64,000 nt of DNA from Cyclobacteriaceae bacterium (GCA_030584025.1 CP129487.1:2604001-2668000); one strand, 5' to 3'. Positions 17,024 through 26,045 are shown, numbered from the stretch's first letter. Translations and numbers: made by a program. Notes: generated by a model from the sequence alone, not told the origin.

Positions 17024-17902
17024 GTGAAGACGCTTCTAAAAAAGTTACGGAAATACGAAATACAGATACGCAAGGCTATTAATAGCCAGATGCAGGGCGA
17101 TTTCCGGTCGGTGTTCAAGGGCACTGGGCTGGAGTTTGATGACGTACGCCCCTATCAATATGGGGATGACATCCGCACCATCGACTGGAATGTATCGGCC
17201 AAAGGGCACGGAACGTTTGTCAAAACCTTTCGGGAAGAAAAGGAACAAACGGTATTCTTTATTCTGGATGTGAGTGCCTCGCAGGAAATCGGCTCGGAAG
17301 GAAAAACCAAAGTTGACATCGGCAAAGAGATTACCGGGGTACTGGCGCTTTCAGCCGTTAAAGAATCCAGCCATGTGGGATTGATCTGTTACTCTGATCA
17401 ACGTGAACTTTACATCAAACCAACCAAAGGCATTTCACAGGCTTACCAGATCATTAGTGGAATTGTTTCGTTGAAGCCAGCTTCCCTCAAAACCAACCTA
17501 AACCGAGCCCTTGCTTTTGCCTTAAACACCATCAAGCGCAGAAGTGTAGTCATCCTCATTTCCGATTTCATAGACGAAGATTATGAAAAGAACCTGAAGG
17601 CGTTGGCCCGGAGGCACGACCTGGTGATTATTCACATCAGCGACAAGCGCGAAACCCGCTTGCCCAAACTGGGGATTATACCTGTACAAGATAAGGAGAG
17701 CGGAAAAACCTTGTGGATAAATACTTCGTTCGGAGATTTCCGGGAAAAGATCAGCCACCGGCTGGATGACCGGAAAGCAACCCTATCTTCCTTTTGCAAA
17801 AAACACCAAATCAATTTTATTTCGCTGGATACGGACGAAGACTTTGTACCCAAACTTCTACGTCTGTTTAAAGTGAGAAACCGAAACGTAAAAACAACCT
17901 GA
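17024..17902 (+). CDS. DUF58 (von Willebrand A-like) protein of the MoxR/Bat cluster
   Basis: The DUF58 signature RPYQYGDDIRTIDWNVSAK is at 42-60, and a metal-site-like DVSAS (82-86) opens the vWA-like fold. Such proteins are usually encoded beside a MoxR AAA+ ATPase and the BatA/B/C/D proteins and take part in MoxR-assisted assembly or stress tolerance. Here the moxR gene is not upstream; the neighbour on that side is the divergent DUF4296 gene. The start codon is GTG at 17024, which gives the usual N-terminus with a basic amphipathic helix (KTLLKKLRKYEIQIRKA). Four bases separate it from the next gene, so the three plus-strand genes here form an operon. Confidence 0.88.
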   Translation: MKTLLKKLRKYEIQIRKAINSQMQGDFRSVFKGTGLEFDDVRPYQYGDDIRTIDWNVSAKGHGTFVKTFREEKEQTVFFILDVSASQEIGSEGKTKVDIGKEITGVLALSAVKESSHVGLICYSDQRELYIKPTKGISQAYQIISGIVSLKPASLKTNLNRALAFALNTIKRRSVVILISDFIDEDYEKNLKALARRHDLVIIHISDKRETRLPKLGIIPVQDKESGKTLWINTSFGDFREKISHRLDDRKATLSSFCKKHQINFISLDTDEDFVPKLLRLFKVRNRNVKTT

Positions 17903-17906
17903 GGAA

Positions 17907-18818
17907 ATGATGCGTGCGTGTGTGTTGAAAGGTTGCCTTACTGTTCTCATGTTCATCAGCCTGAGTGTTTCCTACGCGCAAGTAAAAGTATCAGGTGGGT
18001 TTATTCAAGACAGCACTAAAATTGGTATACCCTTCAACTATTATTTAACCGCACGCTACCCCAGCAACCTGCAAGTTCTGTTTCCGGATTCGACCTGGAA
18101 GTTTGAAGAATTTGAATTCAGTCAAAAAAAATATTTTCCTACCGTTACCCAGCAAGGTGAAAGTTATGACAGCGCGGTGTATACCTTGCTAACGTTTGAA
18201 GTTGATGAGATGCAATACCTGGCTTTACCGGTATTTCAATTACAGAAGGCGGATTGCACGTATCACATTCCTCCCCGCGACAGCATTGTGTTGAGCTTAT
18301 TGGTAACCGAACCTATACCCGATTCGTTAAGCGCTCAGGATTTACCACTGAAAACCAACACAGAGTATCAACGGGTATTCTTCCTGTTTAACTATCCCAT
18401 TCTGTTGATTGTACTTGTATCGTTGCTTGTTGTCGCTATCGCTGTCTGGTTAATTTTTGGAAAACGTATTCGAAAACATTTCAAACTCAAGCGACTGAAC
18501 GGCAATCATCAGAAATTTTTACAAACATTCTCAGCATACATACAGCAACTTCAAGCGCAGTTCAGCCCGGAGCAAACCGAACGCGCGCTTTTTCTGTGGA
18601 AAAAGTATATTGAAAACTTAGACGGAAAGCCGTACACAAAACTGACTACCCGAGAAACACTTATGCTGGAGACGGATACACGGTTGCGTGAATCCCTTCC
18701 TTTATTGGACAAAGCTATTTATGGGCACAACAGCCTGGTGCTTGAACCACTCAATCAATTGAAAACATTGGCCGAAGAAAAATTTGGAAAGAAAGTAGAA
18801 GAAATCAGCCATGGATAG
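17907..18818 (+). CDS. BatD-like membrane protein of the aerotolerance operon
   Basis: The protein has 303 residues: a signal peptide (through VSYAQ, about residue 25), a periplasmic beta-rich domain (about 26-150), one membrane helix (about 156-180, FNYPILLIVLVSLLVVAIAVWLIF), and a basic cytoplasmic tail with a helical domain (about 185-303). The plan resembles BatD and DUF4381-type proteins encoded between the DUF58 and vWA genes of Bat operons, and that position is the main evidence. It overlaps the BatA start by 8 bases. Confidence 0.65.
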   Translation: MMRACVLKGCLTVLMFISLSVSYAQVKVSGGFIQDSTKIGIPFNYYLTARYPSNLQVLFPDSTWKFEEFEFSQKKYFPTVTQQGESYDSAVYTLLTFEVDEMQYLALPVFQLQKADCTYHIPPRDSIVLSLLVTEPIPDSLSAQDLPLKTNTEYQRVFFLFNYPILLIVLVSLLVVAIAVWLIFGKRIRKHFKLKRLNGNHQKFLQTFSAYIQQLQAQFSPEQTERALFLWKKYIENLDGKPYTKLTTRETLMLETDTRLRESLPLLDKAIYGHNSLVLEPLNQLKTLAEEKFGKKVEEISHG

Positions 18819-19863
18819 CGCGGAACAAATATCGGAAGTGTGGTATTCGCTGGAGTGGTTTAGCTGGTCAACCCTGCAATCGTTTAGTTGGGAAAGACCA
18901 CAGTTTCTGTATGCCATAGCCGCATTACCACTCTTGTTGCTCATACGCTGGCTGTGGCGCTACAAGTTCAATCAAAAATTGCCGGTTGCCTTAACGCAAA
19001 AAGATCTGAAATCGTCCACATTGAATTTAGTTCGGCTTATACCCGATATACTTTTTCTGCTCATGCTTGCTCTATTGCTGGTGGCGCTGGCCCGGCCACA
19101 ACGCACGAATGAAAAAGTGGATCAATGGACAGAAGGGATTGATATCATGTTAGCAGTAGATATTTCGCAATCCATGCAAATATCCGACTTCACACCCAAC
19201 CGACTTGAAGCCGCCAAAGAGGTAGCCATAGACTTTATTGATGGTCGCATCCAGGACCGGATTGGATTGGTGGTGTTCTCCGGAGATGCCTTTTCACTCG
19301 CCCCATTAACAACCGATTATAATTTATTGAAGTCGTACATCAGAGAAATTGACTTTTCCATGATTGAAAACCGGGGTACTGCCATTGGCAGCGCCATAGG
19401 TGTAGTGACCAACCGGATGCGTGAATCGACTGCCCAATCGAAGGTGTGTATTTTATTAAGTGATGGTGACAATACAGCCGGTAACATTGATCCGATTACG
19501 GCCGCTGAACTGGCTGCAGCGTATGGAATAAAAATGTACACCATTGTTGTCGGGAAGGAAGGCATGGTTCCGTACGGAAAAGATTTCTTCGGTCGGCCGA
19601 ACATGATTGAAAATACGGTGGACGAGACCACCATGCGAAAAATTGCTGAAATTGGAGAGGGCGAATTTTTCCGCGTAAGCGACAACCAGGCGCTACAGCA
19701 AGTGTTCGATAAAATTGATCAGTACGAAAAAGCGGAAATCAAAGAAACGCGCTTTAAAGACACTGCGGATTATTACTACCACTACCTCACCTGGGGAATT
19801 GTATTGCTGTTGCTCTGGCTCTTCACAAAATCCACCTTCATCAGCAATGTATTGCAGGATTAA
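18811..19863 (+). CDS. batA: BatA-type von Willebrand factor A membrane protein
   Basis: The protein has 350 residues. Two N-terminal membrane helices (about 33-49 and 77-94) precede a vWA domain with the metal-binding DISQS motif at 117-121 and the segments GLVVFSGDAF and LLSDGDNTAGN. A C-terminal helix (about 328-342) closes it. This is the BatA arrangement, in which a periplasmic vWA domain is held by helices at both ends. Bacteroides BatA proteins are associated with oxygen tolerance. The usual batB, batC and batE genes do not follow; the next gene is convergent and overlaps the stop by 4 bases. The operon here is therefore shortened or split. Confidence 0.85.
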   Translation: MDSAEQISEVWYSLEWFSWSTLQSFSWERPQFLYAIAALPLLLLIRWLWRYKFNQKLPVALTQKDLKSSTLNLVRLIPDILFLLMLALLLVALARPQRTNEKVDQWTEGIDIMLAVDISQSMQISDFTPNRLEAAKEVAIDFIDGRIQDRIGLVVFSGDAFSLAPLTTDYNLLKSYIREIDFSMIENRGTAIGSAIGVVTNRMRESTAQSKVCILLSDGDNTAGNIDPITAAELAAAYGIKMYTIVVGKEGMVPYGKDFFGRPNMIENTVDETTMRKIAEIGEGEFFRVSDNQALQQVFDKIDQYEKAEIKETRFKDTADYYYHYLTWGIVLLLLWLFTKSTFISNVLQD

Positions 19864-20492
19864 TGAAAGTTGAAGTTATCGGCATAAAGCAATAATCGCC
19901 CTGCAAAAATCAACATCACCACACCCAATATAAGATTCATCACGCGTACCAAACGGGGTGTCATTACCGTGCGAAGCTTATCGGCCAGTTTGGCTTTGAT
20001 GATATCGGTTAGCAAAACGGTAGCTACAATGGCACTAAAAAAAGTGACTACCTGGGTTGTTGTGGTGTAACCAAATTCACCAGTTGCCACACTCACCGTC
20101 CCCAACCAAAAAATCAACACCATCGGGCTTAGCCCATTAATGATAAACCCTTTGGAAATGAGGCGCCATGGACTTGTGGACTTGATATTAACCGATTTGA
20201 AATCCAGAATTCTCCGACTTTTTATAAACAAATAATAAACTCCAAAGGCAAAAAGTATGATACCACCGAAATACGCCATGTATCGCTGATTATCGCCATT
20301 GCTGAATACTTGTGATAGTCCCATGTAGGCAAGGAAAATATAAAGTGCATCACTCAGGGAAACACCAACGGCAACCAGTACACCGCTCAGAAATCCGCGT
20401 TCAATGCTGGTTTGAATGATGGAGAAAAAAACGGGACCAATGAGCAGGGCCAGTACCAGTCCGGAAACAATACCTTTAAGGACGATTTCCAT
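19860..20492 (-). CDS. LysE/RhtB family exporter
   Basis: The 210-residue protein has about six hydrophobic helices. The N-terminus GLVLALLIGPVFFSIIQTSI and the following GFLSGVLVAVGVSLSDALYI match the LysE/RhtB family signature (a glycine-proline in helix 1, then GxxxGxxxxxG.xxxD). These proteins export amino acids such as lysine, threonine or homoserine, and the substrate here is unknown. The start overlaps the end of the GH3 gene by 17 bases, so it may be the second gene of that transcript. Its end overlaps the batA stop by four bases on the opposite strand. Confidence 0.85.
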   Translation of the reverse strand: MEIVLKGIVSGLVLALLIGPVFFSIIQTSIERGFLSGVLVAVGVSLSDALYIFLAYMGLSQVFSNGDNQRYMAYFGGIILFAFGVYYLFIKSRRILDFKSVNIKSTSPWRLISKGFIINGLSPMVLIFWLGTVSVATGEFGYTTTTQVVTFFSAIVATVLLTDIIKAKLADKLRTVMTPRLVRVMNLILGVVMLIFAGRLLLYADNFNFH

Positions 20493-22032
20493 TTACATGA
20501 TTTTCGATAAAGGCTTGCCAGTCTTCCAACTGACTGCGTTTCATTACCCTTGGAAATTTATTCTGTCCTCCAACCTTTCCTTTTGATTTCATCCACTCGT
20601 AGAATGTGTTCACTGGAAGTACATCCACATAAACATCCTTCAATGCGGCACTGCGCTCCACGGCATAATCATCATTTAATACCTTAAGGTGTGCATCAAT
20701 TCTTTCACGCAAAATCTGATTGTCTACGTTGTCATCTGTACCTACAAACCAGTGGTGCGCGAATAAGGAGCCATGAGGAATACCAGCAACGGTAAACTCA
20801 GGCACATCAATATTCAATTCATTTGAAGCAAGCTCAATGGCCTTGTTCATGTTATCCACTGAAAGGTGTTCACCACACAGGCTGAGAAAATGCTTGGTAC
20901 GACCGGTAATCACGATCTCGGATTCTTCCAATGAAACAAATTTTATCACATCACCGATCAGGTAGCGCCACGCACCCGAACAGGTTGATAACAAAATAGC
21001 ATACTCCTTACCCTCCTCCACTTCGTCAATCATCAGCGGTTTTACATTGGGTTTTACTTCGCCATTCTCATCAAAATTGCTATCGGTAAAAGGAATGAAT
21101 TCGTAAAAAATACCATTGTTCAATACCAGTCGCATGGAGCGTCTGTTTGGGTAAGCTTGAAAGGCGATAAAGCCTTCAGAAGCCAGATAGGTTTCAATGT
21201 AGTGAATGGGCTTACCCAATAATTTTTCGAATCCCTTTCGATATGGATCGAAGGAGACACCGCCATGCACATACACTTTCAGGTTAGGCCAAATTTCATG
21301 TATGTGCTTTACCTTGTAATGATCAATAATTTTTTCCATCAGGATTTGTAACCACGCTGGCACGCCCACAATAATCCCGATGTCCCACTCATGCGCCTTA
21401 TGCGTTATCTCATCCAGCTTCGCCTCCCAGTTGCGCGTTTTGGCAATGCGCTTACCGGGTTTGTAAAAGTGTTGAAACCAAAAAGGAAGTTTTGCGGCTT
21501 GAATACCACTCAGATCACCTTCAAAATAATTTCCGATTTTATTCAAGTGTGTACTACCTCCGAGCATGAGAATACCAGACGTAAAAAAATCATCGGGCAA
21601 ATCATATTTCGATAAGGTAAGTATCTGACGAATGCTGGTCTTCTGAATGGCCTTCGTCATGTCTTTGGTTACCGGTATGTGCTTGGATGACGCTTCAGAA
21701 GTACCTGAACTCAGCGCAAAATATTTTACACGACCTGGCCAGCAAATATTTTTACCGCCTTGCAGTGCCAACTTCCACCACTCGTTATAAATTTTATTAT
21801 AGCTATGAACCGGAACACGTTCGGAGAAGGCGTGGTAGAAGCTCTTGTTTCCTTTTCGGAATTCCTTGAGGATGTCAGCAAAATTGTAATGTTTACCAAA
21901 CTCGGTTTGATCCGCCTCAATGAGCAGCTCCTTCAACTCCTTCTTCTGCAAATCGAAAGGCGAAGAGTATTCCTGCTCCATCATCTCGCGGATGCGGATT
22001 CCTTTTTTGAGCAATGTGCCGATTATCGCCAT
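20476..22032 (-). CDS. GH3 family acyl-adenylate/acyl-acid-amido ligase
   Basis: This 518-residue protein is related to the plant GH3 auxin-conjugating enzymes, which adenylate a carboxylic acid and join it to an amino acid. The nucleotide-binding P-loop is SSGTSEAS (residues 108-115), followed further on by YLASEGFIAFQ and WRYLIGDVIKF, the conserved adenylation motifs. The start MAIIGTLLKKGIRI at 22032 is preferred; the frame is open further upstream, but that stretch is antisense to the PLP-homeostasis gene and is not protein-like. Bacterial substrates are unknown. The downstream LysE exporter overlaps it by 17 bases, which raises the possibility that it exports an amino acid or conjugate. 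That link is inference. Confidence 0.86.
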   Translation of the reverse strand: MAIIGTLLKKGIRIREMMEQEYSSPFDLQKKELKELLIEADQTEFGKHYNFADILKEFRKGNKSFYHAFSERVPVHSYNKIYNEWWKLALQGGKNICWPGRVKYFALSSGTSEASSKHIPVTKDMTKAIQKTSIRQILTLSKYDLPDDFFTSGILMLGGSTHLNKIGNYFEGDLSGIQAAKLPFWFQHFYKPGKRIAKTRNWEAKLDEITHKAHEWDIGIIVGVPAWLQILMEKIIDHYKVKHIHEIWPNLKVYVHGGVSFDPYRKGFEKLLGKPIHYIETYLASEGFIAFQAYPNRRSMRLVLNNGIFYEFIPFTDSNFDENGEVKPNVKPLMIDEVEEGKEYAILLSTCSGAWRYLIGDVIKFVSLEESEIVITGRTKHFLSLCGEHLSVDNMNKAIELASNELNIDVPEFTVAGIPHGSLFAHHWFVGTDDNVDNQILRERIDAHLKVLNDDYAVERSAALKDVYVDVLPVNTFYEWMKSKGKVGGQNKFPRVMKRSQLEDWQAFIENHVNGNRP

Positions 22033-22083
22033 CGTGAAGTGTTTATGTTTTACCTTTGCCGGTAAAGGCACCAAAAATAACGA

Positions 22084-22776
22084 ATGACGATCAAAAATAA
22101 CATAGTCCGGTATACGCAAAACCTGCCTCCCGGTTGTACACTCATCGCAGTGAGTAAAACGCAACCCCCTGAAAAAATACAGGAGGCTTATGATGCCGGA
22201 CAGCGAGCCTTCGGGGAAAATAAAGCACAGGAAATGGCCCGCAAACACGAGCAACTTCCGCGTGACATTCAGTGGCACATGATCGGCCACCTGCAAACCA
22301 ATAAGGTAAAGTACATTGCGCCATTTGTACACCTGATCCATTCGGTAGATTCGCTGAAGCTTTTAACCGAAATTGACAAGCAAGCCAAAAAAAATAACCG
22401 GGTAATTGCGTGCCTGTTACAGGTTCATATTGCTGAGGAAGAATCGAAATTTGGTTTCTCGGCAGAAGAGATTCACGAACTTCTAAAAAGTGAAGAACTG
22501 AAAAGTCTGAATCACATCCGCATTACCGGACTGATGGGCATGGCCACCTTTACCGAAAACATGGAGCAGGTACGGAAAGAATTCCATTCGCTCAATCATT
22601 TGTTTACGACACTTAAAAATAAACCTTTACCCAAACAAGTGGTGATGCAGGAATTGTCGATGGGCATGAGTGGCGATTACCAAATTGCCATTGAAGAAGG
22701 CAGTACGATGATACGCATCGGTACCGCTATTTTTGGAGAACGTAATTATGCTTCGGCATCCTCTACCCAGCAATAA
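22084..22776 (+). CDS. Pyridoxal-phosphate homeostasis protein (YggS/PLPBP)
   Basis: The YggS family is a single-domain alanine-racemase-like TIM barrel that binds PLP and keeps its level and amino acid pools in balance. The PLP lysine is Lys25 in IAVSKTQP. Further signatures are FGENKAQE, WHMIGHLQTNKVK and MGMSGDYQIAIEEGSTMIRIG. The 230 residues are normal. It diverges from the GH3 gene (51 bases between starts) and is 5 bases from the DUF423 gene on its 3' side, so the latter is probably co-transcribed. Confidence 0.93.
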   Translation: MTIKNNIVRYTQNLPPGCTLIAVSKTQPPEKIQEAYDAGQRAFGENKAQEMARKHEQLPRDIQWHMIGHLQTNKVKYIAPFVHLIHSVDSLKLLTEIDKQAKKNNRVIACLLQVHIAEEESKFGFSAEEIHELLKSEELKSLNHIRITGLMGMATFTENMEQVRKEFHSLNHLFTTLKNKPLPKQVVMQELSMGMSGDYQIAIEEGSTMIRIGTAIFGERNYASASSTQQ

Positions 22777-22781
22777 AAAAT

Positions 22782-23162
22782 ATGAATACAAAAAACACAT
22801 TGATTACAGGTGCACTTATGGGATTGTTGGGCGTTGCGCTCGGAGCTTTTGGAGCACATGCGTTAAAACCCATGCTTATTGAAACGGGACGGTTAGATAC
22901 TTTTGAACTGGCTGTTCGTTACCAATTTTATCATGCTGGTGCACTTCTGGTTGCTGGCATACTGCAACATCTCTTTTCTTCCACACTGTATCAGTGGGCT
23001 GCTACTTTGTTTTTGTCAGGAATCTTGCTGTTCAGCGGAAGTTTATATGTATTATGCTTCACCGGAATTTCTGCGGTTGCGATGGTTACGCCTTTCGGTG
23101 GGGTTTTGCTCATGGGCGGATGGCTGGTAATGGTGATCGCGATCGCCAAGAGTATAAAATAA
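22782..23162 (+). CDS. DUF423 (YgdD-type) membrane protein
   Basis: This small integral membrane protein of 126 residues has about four hydrophobic segments. The N-terminus TGALMGLLGVALGAFGAHAL and the following YQFYHAGALLVAG match the DUF423 family (GAFGAHxL, QxYHxxAL). Its function is not established. It follows the PLP-homeostasis gene by five bases, and the two end in the bidirectional hairpin at 23161-23193. Confidence 0.87.
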   Translation: MNTKNTLITGALMGLLGVALGAFGAHALKPMLIETGRLDTFELAVRYQFYHAGALLVAGILQHLFSSTLYQWAATLFLSGILLFSGSLYVLCFTGISAVAMVTPFGGVLLMGGWLVMVIAIAKSIK

Positions 23163-23193
23163 AAAAGCCATCCGGTTTACAGATGGCCTTTTA
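23161..23193. terminator. Bidirectional rho-independent terminator
   Basis: GCCATC (23167-23172), a 9-base loop, and GATGGC (23182-23187) are flanked by a run of A on the left and CTTTT on the right. The hairpin therefore works for the DUF423 transcript on the plus strand and for the DUF1573 transcript on the minus strand (GATGGC followed by six T). It lies between convergent genes. Confidence 0.7.
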
Positions 23194-23212
23194 TAATCGT
23201 TAAATCTATTTC

Positions 23213-23623
23213 TTATTGTGGTGTCTTCGTCAAAATGTTGGTCACGAATGAAATTGTATTTTCATCGTTTGCAGCATTGGATAAGACCGTAACGGTTTTG
23301 TTTTGCCGTCCCATCTTTCCGGCACTGTTAAACCCGATTTTAATTTCGCCTTTTCCTCCGGGAGGGATTGGCTGACGCGGCCACTCGGGTGCGGTACATC
23401 CGCAGGTAACCTGAATATTGGTAATAATCAAAGGCTCGTTACCGGTATTGGTGAACTTGAAAACCTGTGCCACCTGGTCACCTTGGTAAATGTCACCGAA
23501 ATCATGGGTATTTTTTTCAAATGTGAGAATAGGTCCGTTAAGCTTTGCTGCCGGCTTAGCCTCCTGGGCAAATCCGCAAAATGCAAAAGCCATCAAAACC
23601 ATCATCAATACTGTCTTCTTCAT
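23213..23623 (-). CDS. DUF1573 exported protein
   Basis: The protein has 136 residues with a signal peptide through FCGFAQ (about residue 20). The mature part is an Ig-like DUF1573 domain: FEKNTHDFGDIYQGDQVAQVF, FTNTGNEPLIITNI, and CGCTAPEWPRQPIPPGGKGEI are family signatures. DUF1573 proteins are abundant periplasmic or surface proteins in Bacteroidota with no firm function. A -7 box TAAATTTG lies just upstream, so the gene is likely transcribed alone and ended by the hairpin at 23161-23193. Confidence 0.88.
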   Translation of the reverse strand: MKKTVLMMVLMAFAFCGFAQEAKPAAKLNGPILTFEKNTHDFGDIYQGDQVAQVFKFTNTGNEPLIITNIQVTCGCTAPEWPRQPIPPGGKGEIKIGFNSAGKMGRQNKTVTVLSNAANDENTISFVTNILTKTPQ

Positions 23624-23639
23624 AGCGCTTATTTTTGGT

Positions 23640-23647
23640 CAAATTTA
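23640..23647 (-). promoter_or_regulatory. -7 element of the DUF1573 gene
   Basis: On the minus strand the bases read TAAATTTG, an exact TAnnTTTG match, 16 bases before the ATG at 23623. The expected start of transcription would leave a leader of only about 10 bases. TTG triplets occur upstream but not at the ideal spacing. Confidence 0.5.
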
Positions 23648-23744
23648 ACAATCAACGAACAACAATTCTGCCAGGAAAGTGCAATATTTCAAGGCAAATT
23701 GTGACTTAGCCGTCCATCTTGAATTATACCCCCTGGTAACCGGC

Positions 23745-24221
23745 ATGGATCAACACATTGAAGAGATTTTCGGTAAACGGATAAGAATACGGGTGTGTGG
23801 TTTATGCCTGCAGGGCGATAGCCTCTTGCTCATTAACCACAACCTCTATCCCGGTCAGGACTTTTGGGCCCCTCCGGGTGGGGGCATTGCGTATGGGCAA
23901 TCGGCTACCGAGGCACTTATTCGGGAATTCATGGAGGAAACAAACCTGGAAATACGTGTGAAGGATTTCCGCTGTGTGGCTGAATTCGTAAATCCGCCCC
24001 TCCATGCCCTTGAATTGTTCTTTGAGGTGGAACAAACCGGTGGATCGCCTACGGTTGGGCACGACCCTGAATTACCCGCAGACAAACAACTGATCCGGGA
24101 CGTCAGGTTTATGCCTTGGTGCGAAATAATGGCACTTCCCGACAAGGAAAAACATGGGTTACTCAGGCTTTGCAAAAGCCCAAACGAGCTGAAATTATTG
24201 ACCGGTTTTTATAGAATATAA
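23745..24221 (+). CDS. Nudix hydrolase
   Basis: This 158-residue Nudix enzyme hydrolyses a nucleoside diphosphate linked to another group, with a divalent metal. The Nudix box is visible as GGGIAYGQSATEALIREFMEET (Gly, then five residues, Glu, seven residues, Arg-Glu-hydrophobic-x-Glu-Glu). The start is placed at ATG 23745 (MDQHIEEIFGKRIRIRV) because the 22 codons before it in frame do not resemble the family. The closest relatives may be ADP-ribose or mutT-type enzymes, but the substrate cannot be read from the sequence. Confidence 0.85.
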   Translation: MDQHIEEIFGKRIRIRVCGLCLQGDSLLLINHNLYPGQDFWAPPGGGIAYGQSATEALIREFMEETNLEIRVKDFRCVAEFVNPPLHALELFFEVEQTGGSPTVGHDPELPADKQLIRDVRFMPWCEIMALPDKEKHGLLRLCKSPNELKLLTGFYRI

Positions 24222-24244
24222 TTCGCCCAAACACGGATTTTACC

Positions 24245-24276
24245 TTGTTTTATACCCCCTAAAATATTTATACTTG
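24245..24276 (+). promoter_or_regulatory. Candidate promoter of the 24296 gene pair
   Basis: TTG at 24245-24247 and TATACTTG at 24269-24276 are separated by 21 bases. The -7 box differs from TAnnTTTG at one position (C for the first T). The start codon follows 20 bases later. Confidence 0.45.
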
Positions 24277-24295
24277 TGGCCTTAAACCTTTAAAA

Positions 24296-25108
24296 ATGAA
24301 CCTGACCAAGATACTCGCCTACGTTCTCTTTGTTGTTAGCTTAGCATTGGCCTATTACCTCTACAATAGCATCAACTCAACGATAAAATTCCGCGAGAAT
24401 ATCTCCTCTACCGAAAGCCAGATCATTGAAAAACTGAATGTTATCCGGGAAGCCCAGAAAGTGTACCTGGAACAACATGGCCGATACACCAGCAGCTGGG
24501 ATACCCTTATTAATTTCATCGAAACCGGGGTTGTACCGATTACCGTAAAATCAGAAACCATTATTCCACTTAGCTACGGGGTAGACAGTATCATCGTGAA
24601 TATTGATACCATTGCTGAGGTCTCCGCCAAAGAAAAGATCTTCAGAAAGACCTATTCGGTAAACGCTGCTGACAACGGTGTATTTCTAGGTTTTGCAAAA
24701 AATGTTGGCGATTATGTGGCCAAAGGAACCAAGTCGTACAAAATGCAGAAAGACAATTTTGATCGGGTTGATGAATATGCTTTCCTGGATAAAGGAACCA
24801 TCAGCAGCCAGGCTGATGTAAAAGTTGGCGATCGTGTAACCAAGGGACAAAACCTGATCACCTTTTGGGATTACCAACTCAATCCAAATGTTGATATCAA
24901 GTCGTTGAGCATCGTTCCAGGATCGGGTAAAACATTTGATTTGTATACTGCCGCTATTGATCGGAACGGCATTAAGGTTTGGGTTATTGAAGTGAAAGAT
25001 CCAGCGCCTATCAATCCTGCTCGCAGAGAAGAAAACGAAGCTAAAAACCGCAGACCATTACGGTTCGGATCAAAGACTGACGTTACCACTGCCGGAAACT
25101 GGGAATAA
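24296..25108 (+). CDS. Conserved membrane-anchored protein of unknown function
   Basis: The protein has 270 residues. A single N-terminal membrane helix (about 5-25) is followed by a helical stretch EAQKVYLEQHGRYTSSWDTL, a pattern also seen after the helix of pilin-like proteins, and then by beta-rich sequence. It ends in a basic, polar tail (NPARREENEAKNRRPLR). I do not recognise a named domain. It is followed after one base by the DUF3822 gene, and this pairing suggests a shared role, but none is known. A candidate promoter precedes it. Confidence 0.72.
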   Translation: MNLTKILAYVLFVVSLALAYYLYNSINSTIKFRENISSTESQIIEKLNVIREAQKVYLEQHGRYTSSWDTLINFIETGVVPITVKSETIIPLSYGVDSIIVNIDTIAEVSAKEKIFRKTYSVNAADNGVFLGFAKNVGDYVAKGTKSYKMQKDNFDRVDEYAFLDKGTISSQADVKVGDRVTKGQNLITFWDYQLNPNVDIKSLSIVPGSGKTFDLYTAAIDRNGIKVWVIEVKDPAPINPARREENEAKNRRPLRFGSKTDVTTAGNWE

Positions 25109-25109
25109 T

Positions 25110-25991
25110 TTGCAAAACGTTGCCACGTTCAAGCTAATCAAGAAAATCAAGGATGATCGCTTCGAAGAAGACAACATCCACGAATACTCCCTGCTTTTAA
25201 ACGTTGGTCCCCGCGATGTTCAGGTTGGCGTAGTTGACGGTAATCAAAACCGATTACTTTACCTGGAAGATTACGTACTTCCATCTGTCTCCTCTAGCGA
25301 TGATCTGATTTACACGCTCGAACAATTGTTCGATTACCATGCCTTTATTCGTGCCGGTTTTTGGAAACGAATAAAAATTGCCCTGAAAAATCAGAAACTT
25401 GTTCAAGTGCCCCAGGCTTTGTTCGATGAATCAGCTGTTCAGGAATATTTAAAACTGAACGCACAGCCTTCTGCACAGGAAGAAACTGCTTTTATTCCTA
25501 TGGAAAAAAGTGAAGCAGTTACCGTGTTTGCCATTCAGAAGGAACTTAAGACGTGGGTAGAACAAAAATATCCGCAAAAGCAGTTTACACTCTTACATCA
25601 ATCGGCTGCCTTGATTGAAGGTGTTATGCGCATAGCCGAAAAACGTACCGACAATCCTTTGTATCTGTATGTCGATCGGTTTAAACTCCACATCATCTCG
25701 GTTAATCAGGGGAAGTTGGTCTATTACAACCAGTTTACCATCCTCAGCTTTCAGGATTATATCCGGTACATTATGCTGGTGATGAAGACCCTGAATATGG
25801 ATCAGCAAACCAGCAACGTGGTAATGTGGGGATACATTGGTAAAAACTCACCGCACTACCACGAGTTTTATAAATACATTCAAAATGTAACCTTTGGTGA
25901 ACGACCCGATAACCTGAAATTCGGTTACATGTTTGATGAGGTTCAGGACCACCACTTCATTGACCTGTACAGCGTGGATCTGTTTCAATAG
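25110..25991 (+). CDS. DUF3822 family protein
   Basis: The protein has 293 residues. The segment EYSLLLNVGPRDVQVGVVDG and the actin-like alternation of beta strands and helices match DUF3822, a Bacteroidota family with an ASKHA-like fold and no known function. The start appears to be TTG at 25110, one base after the stop of the preceding gene, giving tight coupling. In related genomes a DUF3822 gene commonly precedes rsmD; here coaD follows directly instead, 54 bases downstream. Confidence 0.8.
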   Translation: MQNVATFKLIKKIKDDRFEEDNIHEYSLLLNVGPRDVQVGVVDGNQNRLLYLEDYVLPSVSSSDDLIYTLEQLFDYHAFIRAGFWKRIKIALKNQKLVQVPQALFDESAVQEYLKLNAQPSAQEETAFIPMEKSEAVTVFAIQKELKTWVEQKYPQKQFTLLHQSAALIEGVMRIAEKRTDNPLYLYVDRFKLHIISVNQGKLVYYNQFTILSFQDYIRYIMLVMKTLNMDQQTSNVVMWGYIGKNSPHYHEFYKYIQNVTFGERPDNLKFGYMFDEVQDHHFIDLYSVDLFQ

Positions 25992-26045
25992 CGTTGCTAT
26001 TCCAACCTTATTTACCGACCTTTAATCATCAACAAATGCATGCCT

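Noticed and set aside
22033..22341. Upstream extension of the GH3 gene
   Set aside because: It is antisense to the PLP-homeostasis gene, which has clear motifs, and the extra residues do not resemble the family.
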